From the NCBI GenBank assembly GCA_002068205.1, contig MVZB01000068.1, forward strand, positions 1-13,836: 13,836 nucleotides of DNA, in the 5' to 3' direction. Each line of letters opens with the position of its first letter. Position 1 is the stretch's first letter. The notes under the pieces were generated by a model. It did no database searches. It saw nothing but the letters and a program-made list of their open reading frames with translations, and was not told the DNA's origin. The stretch is from a candidate division BRC1 bacterium ADurb.BinA292 (GTDB lineage: Bacteria; Sumerlaeota; Sumerlaeia; MVZB01). The position numbers were made by a program, and so were the translations under genes. Below, piece after piece: positions 6,521-12,593 of the stretch.

Positions 6521-8752
6521 ATGCCTCTTTCAGGATTGCTTTCCTCCATCTCGCTCGATCCCAGCGGCCGCCTGGAATCGATCCAGTTTCCCGGAACGGC
6601 GCCCCGTTCGATCCTTGACCTCGGGGTTCGCATCACGCTGGACTCGGGCGTGATCACGTTTGCCGACTGCTCGATTGAGCAGCTTGCGAGCGACCAGTGG
6701 CGTGCCAGCTACCGCAATCACGTCGTCGGGCTGGATCTGCACCTGCGCTACGAAGCCGTCGCCTCCGGCGGGTTCGTGCGCAAGCATCTGACGGTGGTGA
6801 ATCGGGGGTCGCGGCGCCACCTGATCCAGCGCATCGATCTGTGGGACCTGCATTTCACGCCGGCGTTTCAGCAGTCGCTTCCGTTGTTCGATCCGGCGGC
6901 CCATCCCTGCCCGCTGGGGCTGTCGCTGCGTGATGCGGAGCAGGGGCTGAGCGTGGGTCTCGAGCATCCGTTCTTCCGGATGTCGGTCGACCCGGGGCAT
7001 TGCCAGATCTGGTATGAACCGAATGCGTGGCTCGCGCCGGAGGAATCGCTCGCCTGCGAGGCGGGATTCATGGGCCGCTGGCGGCCGTCGGGCAAGCTGC
7101 GGGCGCTGGCGACGCTCAACGGCGAGGAGGATGCCGCCGACGAGGCGGAACTGGCCGCGCTGGCTGAGTATCTGCGGCGGATCGGACCGGTCTGGCGGCG
7201 CGAACCGTTTGGCTCGCGCGATGAGAACGGGTCGGAAAACAGCGGCGAGCGGGCGTCGGCCTCCTCGATTTTTCCCAATGCACCCGTCGTCGGCGGTGAA
7301 CCCGACCCGCGGATTCTGGAACTGAACGGCGCGCGGCTGGGAACGGCCTGCTGGGCGGATGCGCGTCAGGGCGAGCGGTTCCTGGCCGAGTGCCTGGAGC
7401 GGCTGAGTCAGGGCGGGCCGCGCGCGATCCGGTTCATCGACGGCTGGTTTGACGGGCGGTTCAGCCCGGCGGGGGAGGACGGGGGCGCGGCCGGCGTGCC
7501 GCGCGAACCGCATCCGGATTGCTACGACCCGGAGCATGCGCACCCGCGCGGGGTGTGCCGCTACCTGGCGTGGCGCAACGTGGCGCGCGTGCTGGGCGAG
7601 CTGAAGCGGCGGCATCCCGATTGCCGGTTCGAGTTCGCGGGGGGCAACCGGCGACTCGGTCCCTGGCTGACCGGCGAGCTGACGCTCGGCGAAGGCGCGG
7701 CGGAAACCCCGGCCGGGGCCTTGAGCGAAGCCGATCGCTCGATTTACATGTTTGTGCCGCACGATCACATGCTGGACGAGGATTCGCTGCTGGAGACGGC
7801 CGAGGGGGGGATCGCGGCCAAGACGGCGGTCGTCTCGGTGGACGTGCTGATCTGGGAAGACGGCGGCGGCCGGTTCCAGGAATCGATCCGCTCGTTCGAC
7901 GGCTGGTATGACCGCGCGGTCCGCAATCTGCGCGAGGTGCGGAATCGGATCGATGCTCATCCGGAGCGGCTGCAACTGGTGCTGCGAGGGGAGGATTTCG
8001 AGAAGGCGCGGCGCGACGGCCGCTCGGCGATCGTGCTGGGCTTCGAAGGGGGCAAGCCGCTCGAGGGGAGCCTCGAGAAGCTGCGCGATCTGTTCGAGCG
8101 GGGGCTGCGCCAGCTGCAGTTCACGTGGGCGTTCCGCAACCAGTTGGCCGATGCGCAGGACGAGACCGAGGACAACGGGCTGACGCCGTTCGGGCGGGAG
8201 GTGGTGCGCGAGATCAACCGGCTGGGGATCGTCGGCGACATGACGCATATTTCGAAGCGGGCGTTTCGCGAAGTGATGGAATTGTCGGACGATCCGATCA
8301 TCGCCTCTCACTCGAGCGGATTCGGCTTCTGCCCCGACCCGGGCAACCTGGATGACGATCAACTGCGGATGATCGCGCAGAAGGGGGGGGTGGCGGGGGT
8401 CCACTTCGCCTCGCACGTGGTAAAATGGCCCAACACGCTGGCCACGATCGAGGATGTCGTCGATCATGCCTGTTATATGATCGATGTTGCCGGGATCGAT
8501 CACGTCGGGCTGGGGGTGGACTTTTTCCCCGTTGATGAACCGTACCGGGAATCGCAGAAGGTTTTTCTGAATGAGGTCGATCCGCGGGGGAGGGAGCGGC
8601 TCGATCTGTTCACGTTCGTCAAGGGGATGGACCGGTTCAGCCGACTGCGGACCCTGATTCCGTACCTCCGCCTGCGCGGTTTTCATGACGACGAAATCCG
8701 CAAACTGATGGGCGGGAACTGGCTGCGCGTCTATCGCCAGATCTTGCCCTGA
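6521..8752 (+). CDS. GH36-like domain fused to M19 membrane-dipeptidase-like domain
   Basis: A 743-residue two-part protein with no signal peptide. Residues 1-230 are beta-rich (HLRYEAV, GFVRKHLTVVNRGSRRH at 84-100) like the sandwich of GH36-type alpha-galactosidases. Residues 265-395 look like a shortened barrel from the same family (IRFIDGWFDGRF, YLAWRNVARVLGELKRRHP, FEFAGGNRRLGPWL). Residues 405-743 are a full-length M19 domain: LGFEGG with Glu509, GDMTHIS with His576, ASHSSGF with His597, and GLGVDF with Asp667. Two M19 landmarks differ: the first metal motif H-x-D appears as HDH (414-416), and the Arg that binds the substrate carboxylate in CxxxRN is Gly608 (PDPGNL). The frame is unbroken. 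The start has little ribosome-site signal. A separate M19 protein could start at Met410 (7748). Fold call for the C-half is strong, for the N-half tentative. Confidence 0.75.
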   Translation: MPLSGLLSSISLDPSGRLESIQFPGTAPRSILDLGVRITLDSGVITFADCSIEQLASDQWRASYRNHVVGLDLHLRYEAVASGGFVRKHLTVVNRGSRRHLIQRIDLWDLHFTPAFQQSLPLFDPAAHPCPLGLSLRDAEQGLSVGLEHPFFRMSVDPGHCQIWYEPNAWLAPEESLACEAGFMGRWRPSGKLRALATLNGEEDAADEAELAALAEYLRRIGPVWRREPFGSRDENGSENSGERASASSIFPNAPVVGGEPDPRILELNGARLGTACWADARQGERFLAECLERLSQGGPRAIRFIDGWFDGRFSPAGEDGGAAGVPREPHPDCYDPEHAHPRGVCRYLAWRNVARVLGELKRRHPDCRFEFAGGNRRLGPWLTGELTLGEGAAETPAGALSEADRSIYMFVPHDHMLDEDSLLETAEGGIAAKTAVVSVDVLIWEDGGGRFQESIRSFDGWYDRAVRNLREVRNRIDAHPERLQLVLRGEDFEKARRDGRSAIVLGFEGGKPLEGSLEKLRDLFERGLRQLQFTWAFRNQLADAQDETEDNGLTPFGREVVREINRLGIVGDMTHISKRAFREVMELSDDPIIASHSSGFGFCPDPGNLDDDQLRMIAQKGGVAGVHFASHVVKWPNTLATIEDVVDHACYMIDVAGIDHVGLGVDFFPVDEPYRESQKVFLNEVDPRGRERLDLFTFVKGMDRFSRLRTLIPYLRLRGFHDDEIRKLMGGNWLRVYRQILP

Positions 8753-8787
8753 ACTTCGCTCAACCCAACAGCACATCGCGATACGAC

Positions 8788-8799
8788 AGGAGGTGAACG
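8788..8799 (+). promoter_or_regulatory. Strong ribosome binding site fixing a GTG start
   Basis: AGGAGGTGA (8788-8796) is a near-complete anti-16S match and ends its AGGAGG core six bases before the GTG at 8800. It settles the start of the following gene, which has no in-frame ATG near its hydrophobic N-terminus. Confidence 0.8.
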
Positions 8800-10929
8800 G
8801 TGCAGCCGGTGCGATTCATCAATGGAATCGTTTGGCCGTGGCGTCTGATTGGATTCGCGCTGCTGGCCGGCCTCTGCGAGTCAGCCCCCGAGACCGGCTT
8901 TCCCGGCGCAACGTTTGACTCAGGCATTCCCCCGGCCGGCGAGGCACGCGGCGGGGAGTGGGCGACGGCGGAGGGGGCGATCCGGCACGCGGGCGCGGGG
9001 GAGACGCCGGGGCTGCTGCTGCTGGAGGATGCGATCCGTTCGGCGTGCACGGTGGAGGCGCGGGTGCGGCTGGAGGCGAGCGCCGTGGGCGCGGCCGCCG
9101 GGCTGGTGCTGCAATATACGGAGCCGGGCAATTATGCGCTGCTGACGCTGGAGCAGCGCCGCGGGGGACCGTATGCCGTGCTGTCGATGGTCACGCCCGA
9201 CGGGAAGAAGACGGTCGGCGACCAGTCGTGGCTCACGGGGACGGACCTGGCGCAGTGGCACACGCTCACGGTGCAGATGAACGGCAGCGCGATGGTGGCG
9301 AGCGTCGACGGGCAGCCGGCGGCGCGCTTCTGGTTTCGCGGTGAGCCGCCGGCCTACAACTCGCACGGGCGGAACTGGGAGCAGGATCCCGAGGCGGGGC
9401 GCATCGGGGTGTACGCCCTCGGCCGCGCCGTGTTCGATGACATCCGCGTCGGCCCGCTGGAGGCGGATGCGGAGCTGGTCACGCCGCAGCGCGGCCGCTG
9501 GGACGCCGACGGCCGGCTGCTGGCGCAGCAGTCGTATGATGAGACGATGGATCGGACGACCGACTGGCTGCTGCGCAGCGATGCGGTGGTGGACAAGTCG
9601 CTGGCGGCTGAATCGATCCGGTCGCTCCCGCCGTACGTGCTGGCGAACTTCGTGCTGTCGAACGACTCGCTCTATGAGCCGCTGGGGGGCGAGTTCGCGT
9701 TCAACCACGCCTGGCAGATCCTGGGGATTGTGCAATATTACAATTACACGGGCGATCGCGACGTGCTGAAGGTGGCGACCGAGATTGCGGACTGGCATCT
9801 GGAGAATCTGACGCCGGATGACTGGGTGTTGCCGAACCTGCCGCCCAGCGTCGTGACGTTCGAAGCCGACGGCCGATGGCGGGGGATCGACTGGGGTCTT
9901 GAGCTCGACAAGTCGGCGTATTTCGGGCTGGCGCTGCTGCGCCTGCACGCCGCGACCGGCGACGCGCGCTACCGCCAGGCGGCATTGGACATCGGGGAGA
10001 CGCTGCGCCCGCATCAGCGCGACGAGGGCAACTGGCCGTTCCGGATCAATGCCCAGACCGGCGAAGTGCAGGACGGCTACACGTGCAGTCAACTGTGGTA
10101 TGTCTGGTTCTTTGAGCGGCTGGCGCGGGAAACGCGCGACCCGGAGGACCAGGCGCGCAGCGACCGCGCGCTGGCCTGGCTGCTGGAGCATCCGGTGCGC
10201 GACAACCAGTGGATCGGGCTGTATGGCGACATCGAGAGCGGGCGCAAGTCGCTGGATCAGTGGGTGGCGCAGGAAACGGCGATGCACCTGCTCGAGCGGC
10301 GCAACGAGATTCCCGGGGCGGTGGAAACGGCGCGCGGGATTCTGGACTGGGTCGAGCGGACGCTGGTCGTCGATTACGGGCTGCATCCCGGCGTGCCCGG
10401 CGTGCTGGAGCAGACCGAATATCGGGTCGTGCTGACGCACCACCAACTGCGTCTGGCCGAACTGTATGCGACGCTCTACGCGGCGACGGGCGAGGAAGCG
10501 CTCCGGCGCAAGGCGATCGAGACGGCCAATTCCGTGACCTGGTGCGTGATGTCGGACGGCAAGATGCGCCAGGGGTTCTGGTATCACGCCGCCGGGGTGC
10601 CGCTGCAGGTCGGGTTCAACATGCAGTTCTGCCGGATCATGGCCGCCGTGCCGGAGACGGCGCCGCGCGACGAAAACCATCTGCTGCAATGGACCGCGGA
10701 TCTCCGGCGGATCGAGTATGGGGCCGACGGGATTCGCTACGAAACAATCGGGCCGGGCGAGGAGACCTTCGTGGTGGCGCGGCCGCCGCGCGCGGTGCGG
10801 GCGGAGGGCGAACCGCTGGCGCAACGCGAGCGCTGGGGATTCGGGCTGAACGGCTGGCGGTATGAGCCGGAGACCGGGCGGCTGCGGCTGCGGCACGAAG
10901 CCCCATCGGTGGAGATTACGTTTGAGTGA
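8800..10929 (+). CDS. Exported jelly-roll plus six-hairpin glycosidase-like protein
   Basis: A 709-residue protein whose N-terminus (RLIGFALLAGLCESA, 15-29) is a Sec signal-like segment; the Cys26 context AGLC is a poor lipobox. Residues 35-220 form a beta-rich domain like LamG/DUF1080 laminin-type modules (TVEARVRLE, GLVLQYTEPGNYALLTLE, WHTLTVQMNGSAMVASVDG, FDDIRVGPL). Residues 290-640 are a repeated helical region typical of (alpha/alpha)6 six-hairpin glycosidases and lyases: NHAWQILGIVQYYNYTGD, DKSAYFGLALLRLHAATGD, EGNWPFRINAQTGEVQDGYT, THHQLRLAELYATLYAATGE. A short beta-rich tail follows. I cannot place it in a numbered GH or PL family, so catalytic residues are not assigned. It starts 47 bases after the M19 fusion and is likely co-transcribed with it. 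Carbohydrate binding and cleavage outside the cytoplasm is inferred from the fold. Confidence 0.7.
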   Translation: MQPVRFINGIVWPWRLIGFALLAGLCESAPETGFPGATFDSGIPPAGEARGGEWATAEGAIRHAGAGETPGLLLLEDAIRSACTVEARVRLEASAVGAAAGLVLQYTEPGNYALLTLEQRRGGPYAVLSMVTPDGKKTVGDQSWLTGTDLAQWHTLTVQMNGSAMVASVDGQPAARFWFRGEPPAYNSHGRNWEQDPEAGRIGVYALGRAVFDDIRVGPLEADAELVTPQRGRWDADGRLLAQQSYDETMDRTTDWLLRSDAVVDKSLAAESIRSLPPYVLANFVLSNDSLYEPLGGEFAFNHAWQILGIVQYYNYTGDRDVLKVATEIADWHLENLTPDDWVLPNLPPSVVTFEADGRWRGIDWGLELDKSAYFGLALLRLHAATGDARYRQAALDIGETLRPHQRDEGNWPFRINAQTGEVQDGYTCSQLWYVWFFERLARETRDPEDQARSDRALAWLLEHPVRDNQWIGLYGDIESGRKSLDQWVAQETAMHLLERRNEIPGAVETARGILDWVERTLVVDYGLHPGVPGVLEQTEYRVVLTHHQLRLAELYATLYAATGEEALRRKAIETANSVTWCVMSDGKMRQGFWYHAAGVPLQVGFNMQFCRIMAAVPETAPRDENHLLQWTADLRRIEYGADGIRYETIGPGEETFVVARPPRAVRAEGEPLAQRERWGFGLNGWRYEPETGRLRLRHEAPSVEITFE

Positions 10930-11046
10930 GCGTTGAACACCGGTTGTGGCGTCGGGCTGAAAGAACGAAAACTGGTCGCTTGCCCTGGTTTCGCTGAGAG
11001 TCGAGTTTTTGAATGAGCCGGCGGGCCGGGCGGCGGCGCGGGGCGT

Positions 11047-11571
11047 TCATTTGCGCGGCGGCCAGCAGCCGAGCAGCCGGCGCAACAGGATGAACTGGCC
11101 CAGATGATAGGCTGTGTGATGGGCGGCGAGCAGCGCCTCGCGGGCGAGCGTCTGGCCGTCGCCATGGGGGAGCGGGGCGTGCAGATCGTTGTGCGGGTCG
11201 CGCACGAGGTCCTGCAGCGCCTTGAGATCGTCGAGCAGCGTGCGGACGCTGCGGTCCCACGCGTCGGCGGCGGCCGGGGCGCGGTCGTCCGGCCAATACC
11301 CGTCGGGCCAGTCGGGCGATTCATGGCGCGGGTTGCGGCTGAACTCGAGGATGTCCCACTGGGCGATGCGCATGTGTTCGAGCAGTTGCCAGGGCGTGTA
11401 GGGGACTCCCTTGGCGCTGATGCCGCGTTTGTCGGTGGGGAAGTCGGCCAGCGCGTCGGCCACCGAGGTGAAGGCCATGCCGCCGCGCAGCACTTGGCAG
11501 AGCTGATCCCGAAACGCCTTGTCGCCGTCGGCACCGGCCATCATGCGCACCTCCCGGGGTTCGCTTCCCAT
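11047..11571 (-). CDS. DinB/YfiT-like putative metal-dependent protein
   Basis: A 174-residue four-helix protein of the DinB superfamily. The three metal-binding histidines are visible: His66 in WQLLEHMRIAQWD, and His152 and His156 in the signature HHTAYHLGQFILLRRLLG (151-168). The N-terminal part FTSVADALADFPTDKRG followed by YTPWQLLEH is the usual form of DinB_2 members in environmental bacteria. Members include thiol transferases and many proteins of unknown role; nothing here tells the substrate. Two starts are possible, each with a ribosome site: 11571 (GGAGG five bases upstream) and 11544 (GGGAGG five bases upstream); I kept the longer. It faces the jelly-roll gene tail to tail with a 117-base gap and is separated from the pseudopilin by 215 bases, so it is probably a single-gene unit unrelated to the glycan locus. 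Confidence 0.85.
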   Translation of the reverse strand: MGSEPREVRMMAGADGDKAFRDQLCQVLRGGMAFTSVADALADFPTDKRGISAKGVPYTPWQLLEHMRIAQWDILEFSRNPRHESPDWPDGYWPDDRAPAAADAWDRSVRTLLDDLKALQDLVRDPHNDLHAPLPHGDGQTLAREALLAAHHTAYHLGQFILLRRLLGCWPPRK

Positions 11572-11739
11572 CGTGCGCCTCCGGCGGTTTCAATTCAATG
11601 CCTACCCGATCAGATGTCCCCTTGGTCCCTCGCGGGTCGCGCACGACCGAGAGCTTGATCCGGGAGATCGAATCTTGCCACGGCTTCTCCGCGACGCCGC
11701 CAGGCTGATCCGGGCGTGCACACGGGTGGGAGGGAGCGG

Positions 11740-11768
11740 GCGCCGGCGTGAGCGCCGGGCGCCGGCGC
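11740..11768 (-). terminator. GC-rich hairpin after the pseudopilin gene
   Basis: GCGCCGGCG (11740-11748) and CGCCGGCGC (11760-11768) form a perfect 9-base stem with an 11-base loop, 18 bases after the pseudopilin stop. Weaker outer arms CTGATCCG (11705-11712) and CGGATCAG (11773-11780) flank it. The same bases also form a direct repeat, GGGCGCCGGCG at 11738 and 11757. No T-tract follows, so it may pause or protect the transcript end rather than terminate alone. Confidence 0.35.
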
Positions 11769-11786
11769 GCTTCGGATCAGGCCGGC

Positions 11787-12407
11787 TCAGAAATAGCGGA
11801 AGATGTCGCCGGCGCTGACGGTGCCGTTGGTTGCGTCGTAGGGGATCACGTAGGCCGTGCCGCCGCCCATTGCACCGTAGGGGCCGCGGCCGCGCAGATA
11901 ATAGCTGGCGTTATCCTGACCCCACAGGGTGAAGGCCGGCTGAAAGAACTTGATCGTCTGGAGCTCGCTGCTGCTCGGGGGGATGTTGTCGTACATGCCG
12001 GGGGCATGGCCGCCGCTGAGCTGGGCCTTGATAATCTGATTATCGATCATATGAAACTCATAGATGTAGTTGGGGCCATACTCCTGCAGGTCCTTCCAGA
12101 GCGGGTCCTCCAGGGCGGTCGTCATGTAGGCGACCGGGGTCGTCAGGCAAAAGGCGTAGCCGTAGCGCCAGACCCAGCCCGAGGCGCGGATGATGCCGGG
12201 GGGGCCGTTGTTATCGACGCGGTAGGCCTCGATGGCGGTGCCGGTGGCGCGCATGTTGGCGAGGCTGCGGGTCACCTTGGCGCGGGTCTGGGCCTCGAGG
12301 AAATTGGGGACGGCGATGGCGGCGAGGATGGCGATGATCGCGACGACGATCAGCAGCTCGATGAGGGTAAAGCCGGCGCCGTCGCGGCGCGACGCGTGGG
12401 ATGACAT
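11787..12407 (-). CDS. Type II secretion pseudopilin-like protein (prepilin N-terminal methylation motif)
   Basis: A 206-residue prepilin-like protein. A short basic leader MSSHASRRDGAG precedes FTLIELLIVVAIIAILAAIAVPNF (13-36): prepilin peptidase would cut after Gly12 and methylate Phe13, and Glu17 is the conserved fifth residue. The spine helix continues LEAQTRAKVTRSLANMRATGTAIEAYRVDNNGPP. The C-terminal domain is specific to a large paralogous group in Planctomycetota-like bacteria and ends YDATNGTVSAGDIFRYF. Such genes are often multicopy and their pilus or secretion partners lie elsewhere. The start at 12407 was chosen over an upstream ATG at 12446 because GGGAGG sits six bases before it and the extension MMHHQHPPLGRSL crosses the promoter. 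No other secretion gene is adjacent. Expression is likely from its own strong promoter. Confidence 0.9.
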   Translation of the reverse strand: MSSHASRRDGAGFTLIELLIVVAIIAILAAIAVPNFLEAQTRAKVTRSLANMRATGTAIEAYRVDNNGPPGIIRASGWVWRYGYAFCLTTPVAYMTTALEDPLWKDLQEYGPNYIYEFHMIDNQIIKAQLSGGHAPGMYDNIPPSSSELQTIKFFQPAFTLWGQDNASYYLRGRGPYGAMGGGTAYVIPYDATNGTVSAGDIFRYF

Positions 12408-12433
12408 GAGCGACCTCCCAAGGGGCGGGTGTT

Positions 12434-12447
12434 GATGATGCATCATC
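12434..12447. promoter_or_regulatory. Perfect 14-base palindrome at the pseudopilin start site
   Basis: GATGATGCATCATC equals its own reverse complement and lies directly downstream of the predicted -10, so it covers the expected transcription start and first transcribed bases. Placement and perfect symmetry suggest a repressor operator. An RNA hairpin in the short leader would have almost no loop, so a DNA-level role is more likely. Confidence 0.45.
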
Positions 12448-12448
12448 G

Positions 12449-12477
12449 ATGATATGGACCGCGTCGGGGGCTGTCAA
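12449..12477 (-). promoter_or_regulatory. Sigma-70 promoter of the pseudopilin gene
   Basis: On the minus strand TTGACA (forward 12472-12477, six of six) is followed after exactly 17 bases by TATCAT (forward 12449-12454, five of six). This is the best promoter match in the window. Initiation near 12442 gives a leader of about 35 bases ending in GGGAGG and the ATG at 12407. Confidence 0.6.
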
Positions 12478-12490
12478 TTCCTATCTGAAG

Positions 12491-12537
12491 CCGGTCGGAT
12501 CCGTCAAATTCCCCGACCGCAGCGGTCCGCCGGGCGG
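12491..12537. repeat. Cluster of short inverted repeats downstream of the FG-GAP gene
   Basis: GACCGC-A-GCGGTC (12515-12527) is directly followed by CCGCC-G-GGCGG (12527-12537), and CGGTCGG (12492-12498) pairs with CCGACCG (12513-12519). Several alternative hairpins are possible in the 186-base gap between the FG-GAP stop and the pseudopilin start. It may end the FG-GAP transcript; loops are very small and no clear T-tract follows. Confidence 0.3.
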
Positions 12538-12593
12538 AATTCAAAACCCGAATCTGATAAAGCGCCGGGCGGGGTGGGGGAGCGGCGGGTCGC

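Noticed and set aside
6234..6653. Short plus-strand frames in the divergent gap as possible small genes
   Set aside because: No ribosome site, and composition is explained by the nonamer repeat and operator sequences.
6530..8776. A 748-codon open frame on the minus strand, opposite the M19 fusion gene
   Set aside because: It mirrors the codon structure of the plus-strand gene, is rich in Arg, Pro, Gln and His, shows no family motif, and the plus strand carries a clear M19 domain.
8815..8880. Lipoprotein signal at Cys26 of the six-hairpin protein
   Set aside because: The residues before Cys are A-G-L, so the -1 position is Leu where lipoboxes need a small residue; a plain Sec signal is at least as likely.
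8920..10896. A 658-codon minus-strand open frame opposite the six-hairpin gene
   Set aside because: Low-complexity Arg/Pro/Gln composition without domain signals; a GC-rich antisense shadow of a gene with an excellent ribosome site.
10930..11046. Intrinsic terminator between the six-hairpin and DinB genes, near the TTTTT run at 11006-11010
   Set aside because: No adequate stem directly precedes the T run; the best pairing, CGAAA with TTTCG, needs a bulge and ends about ten bases too early.
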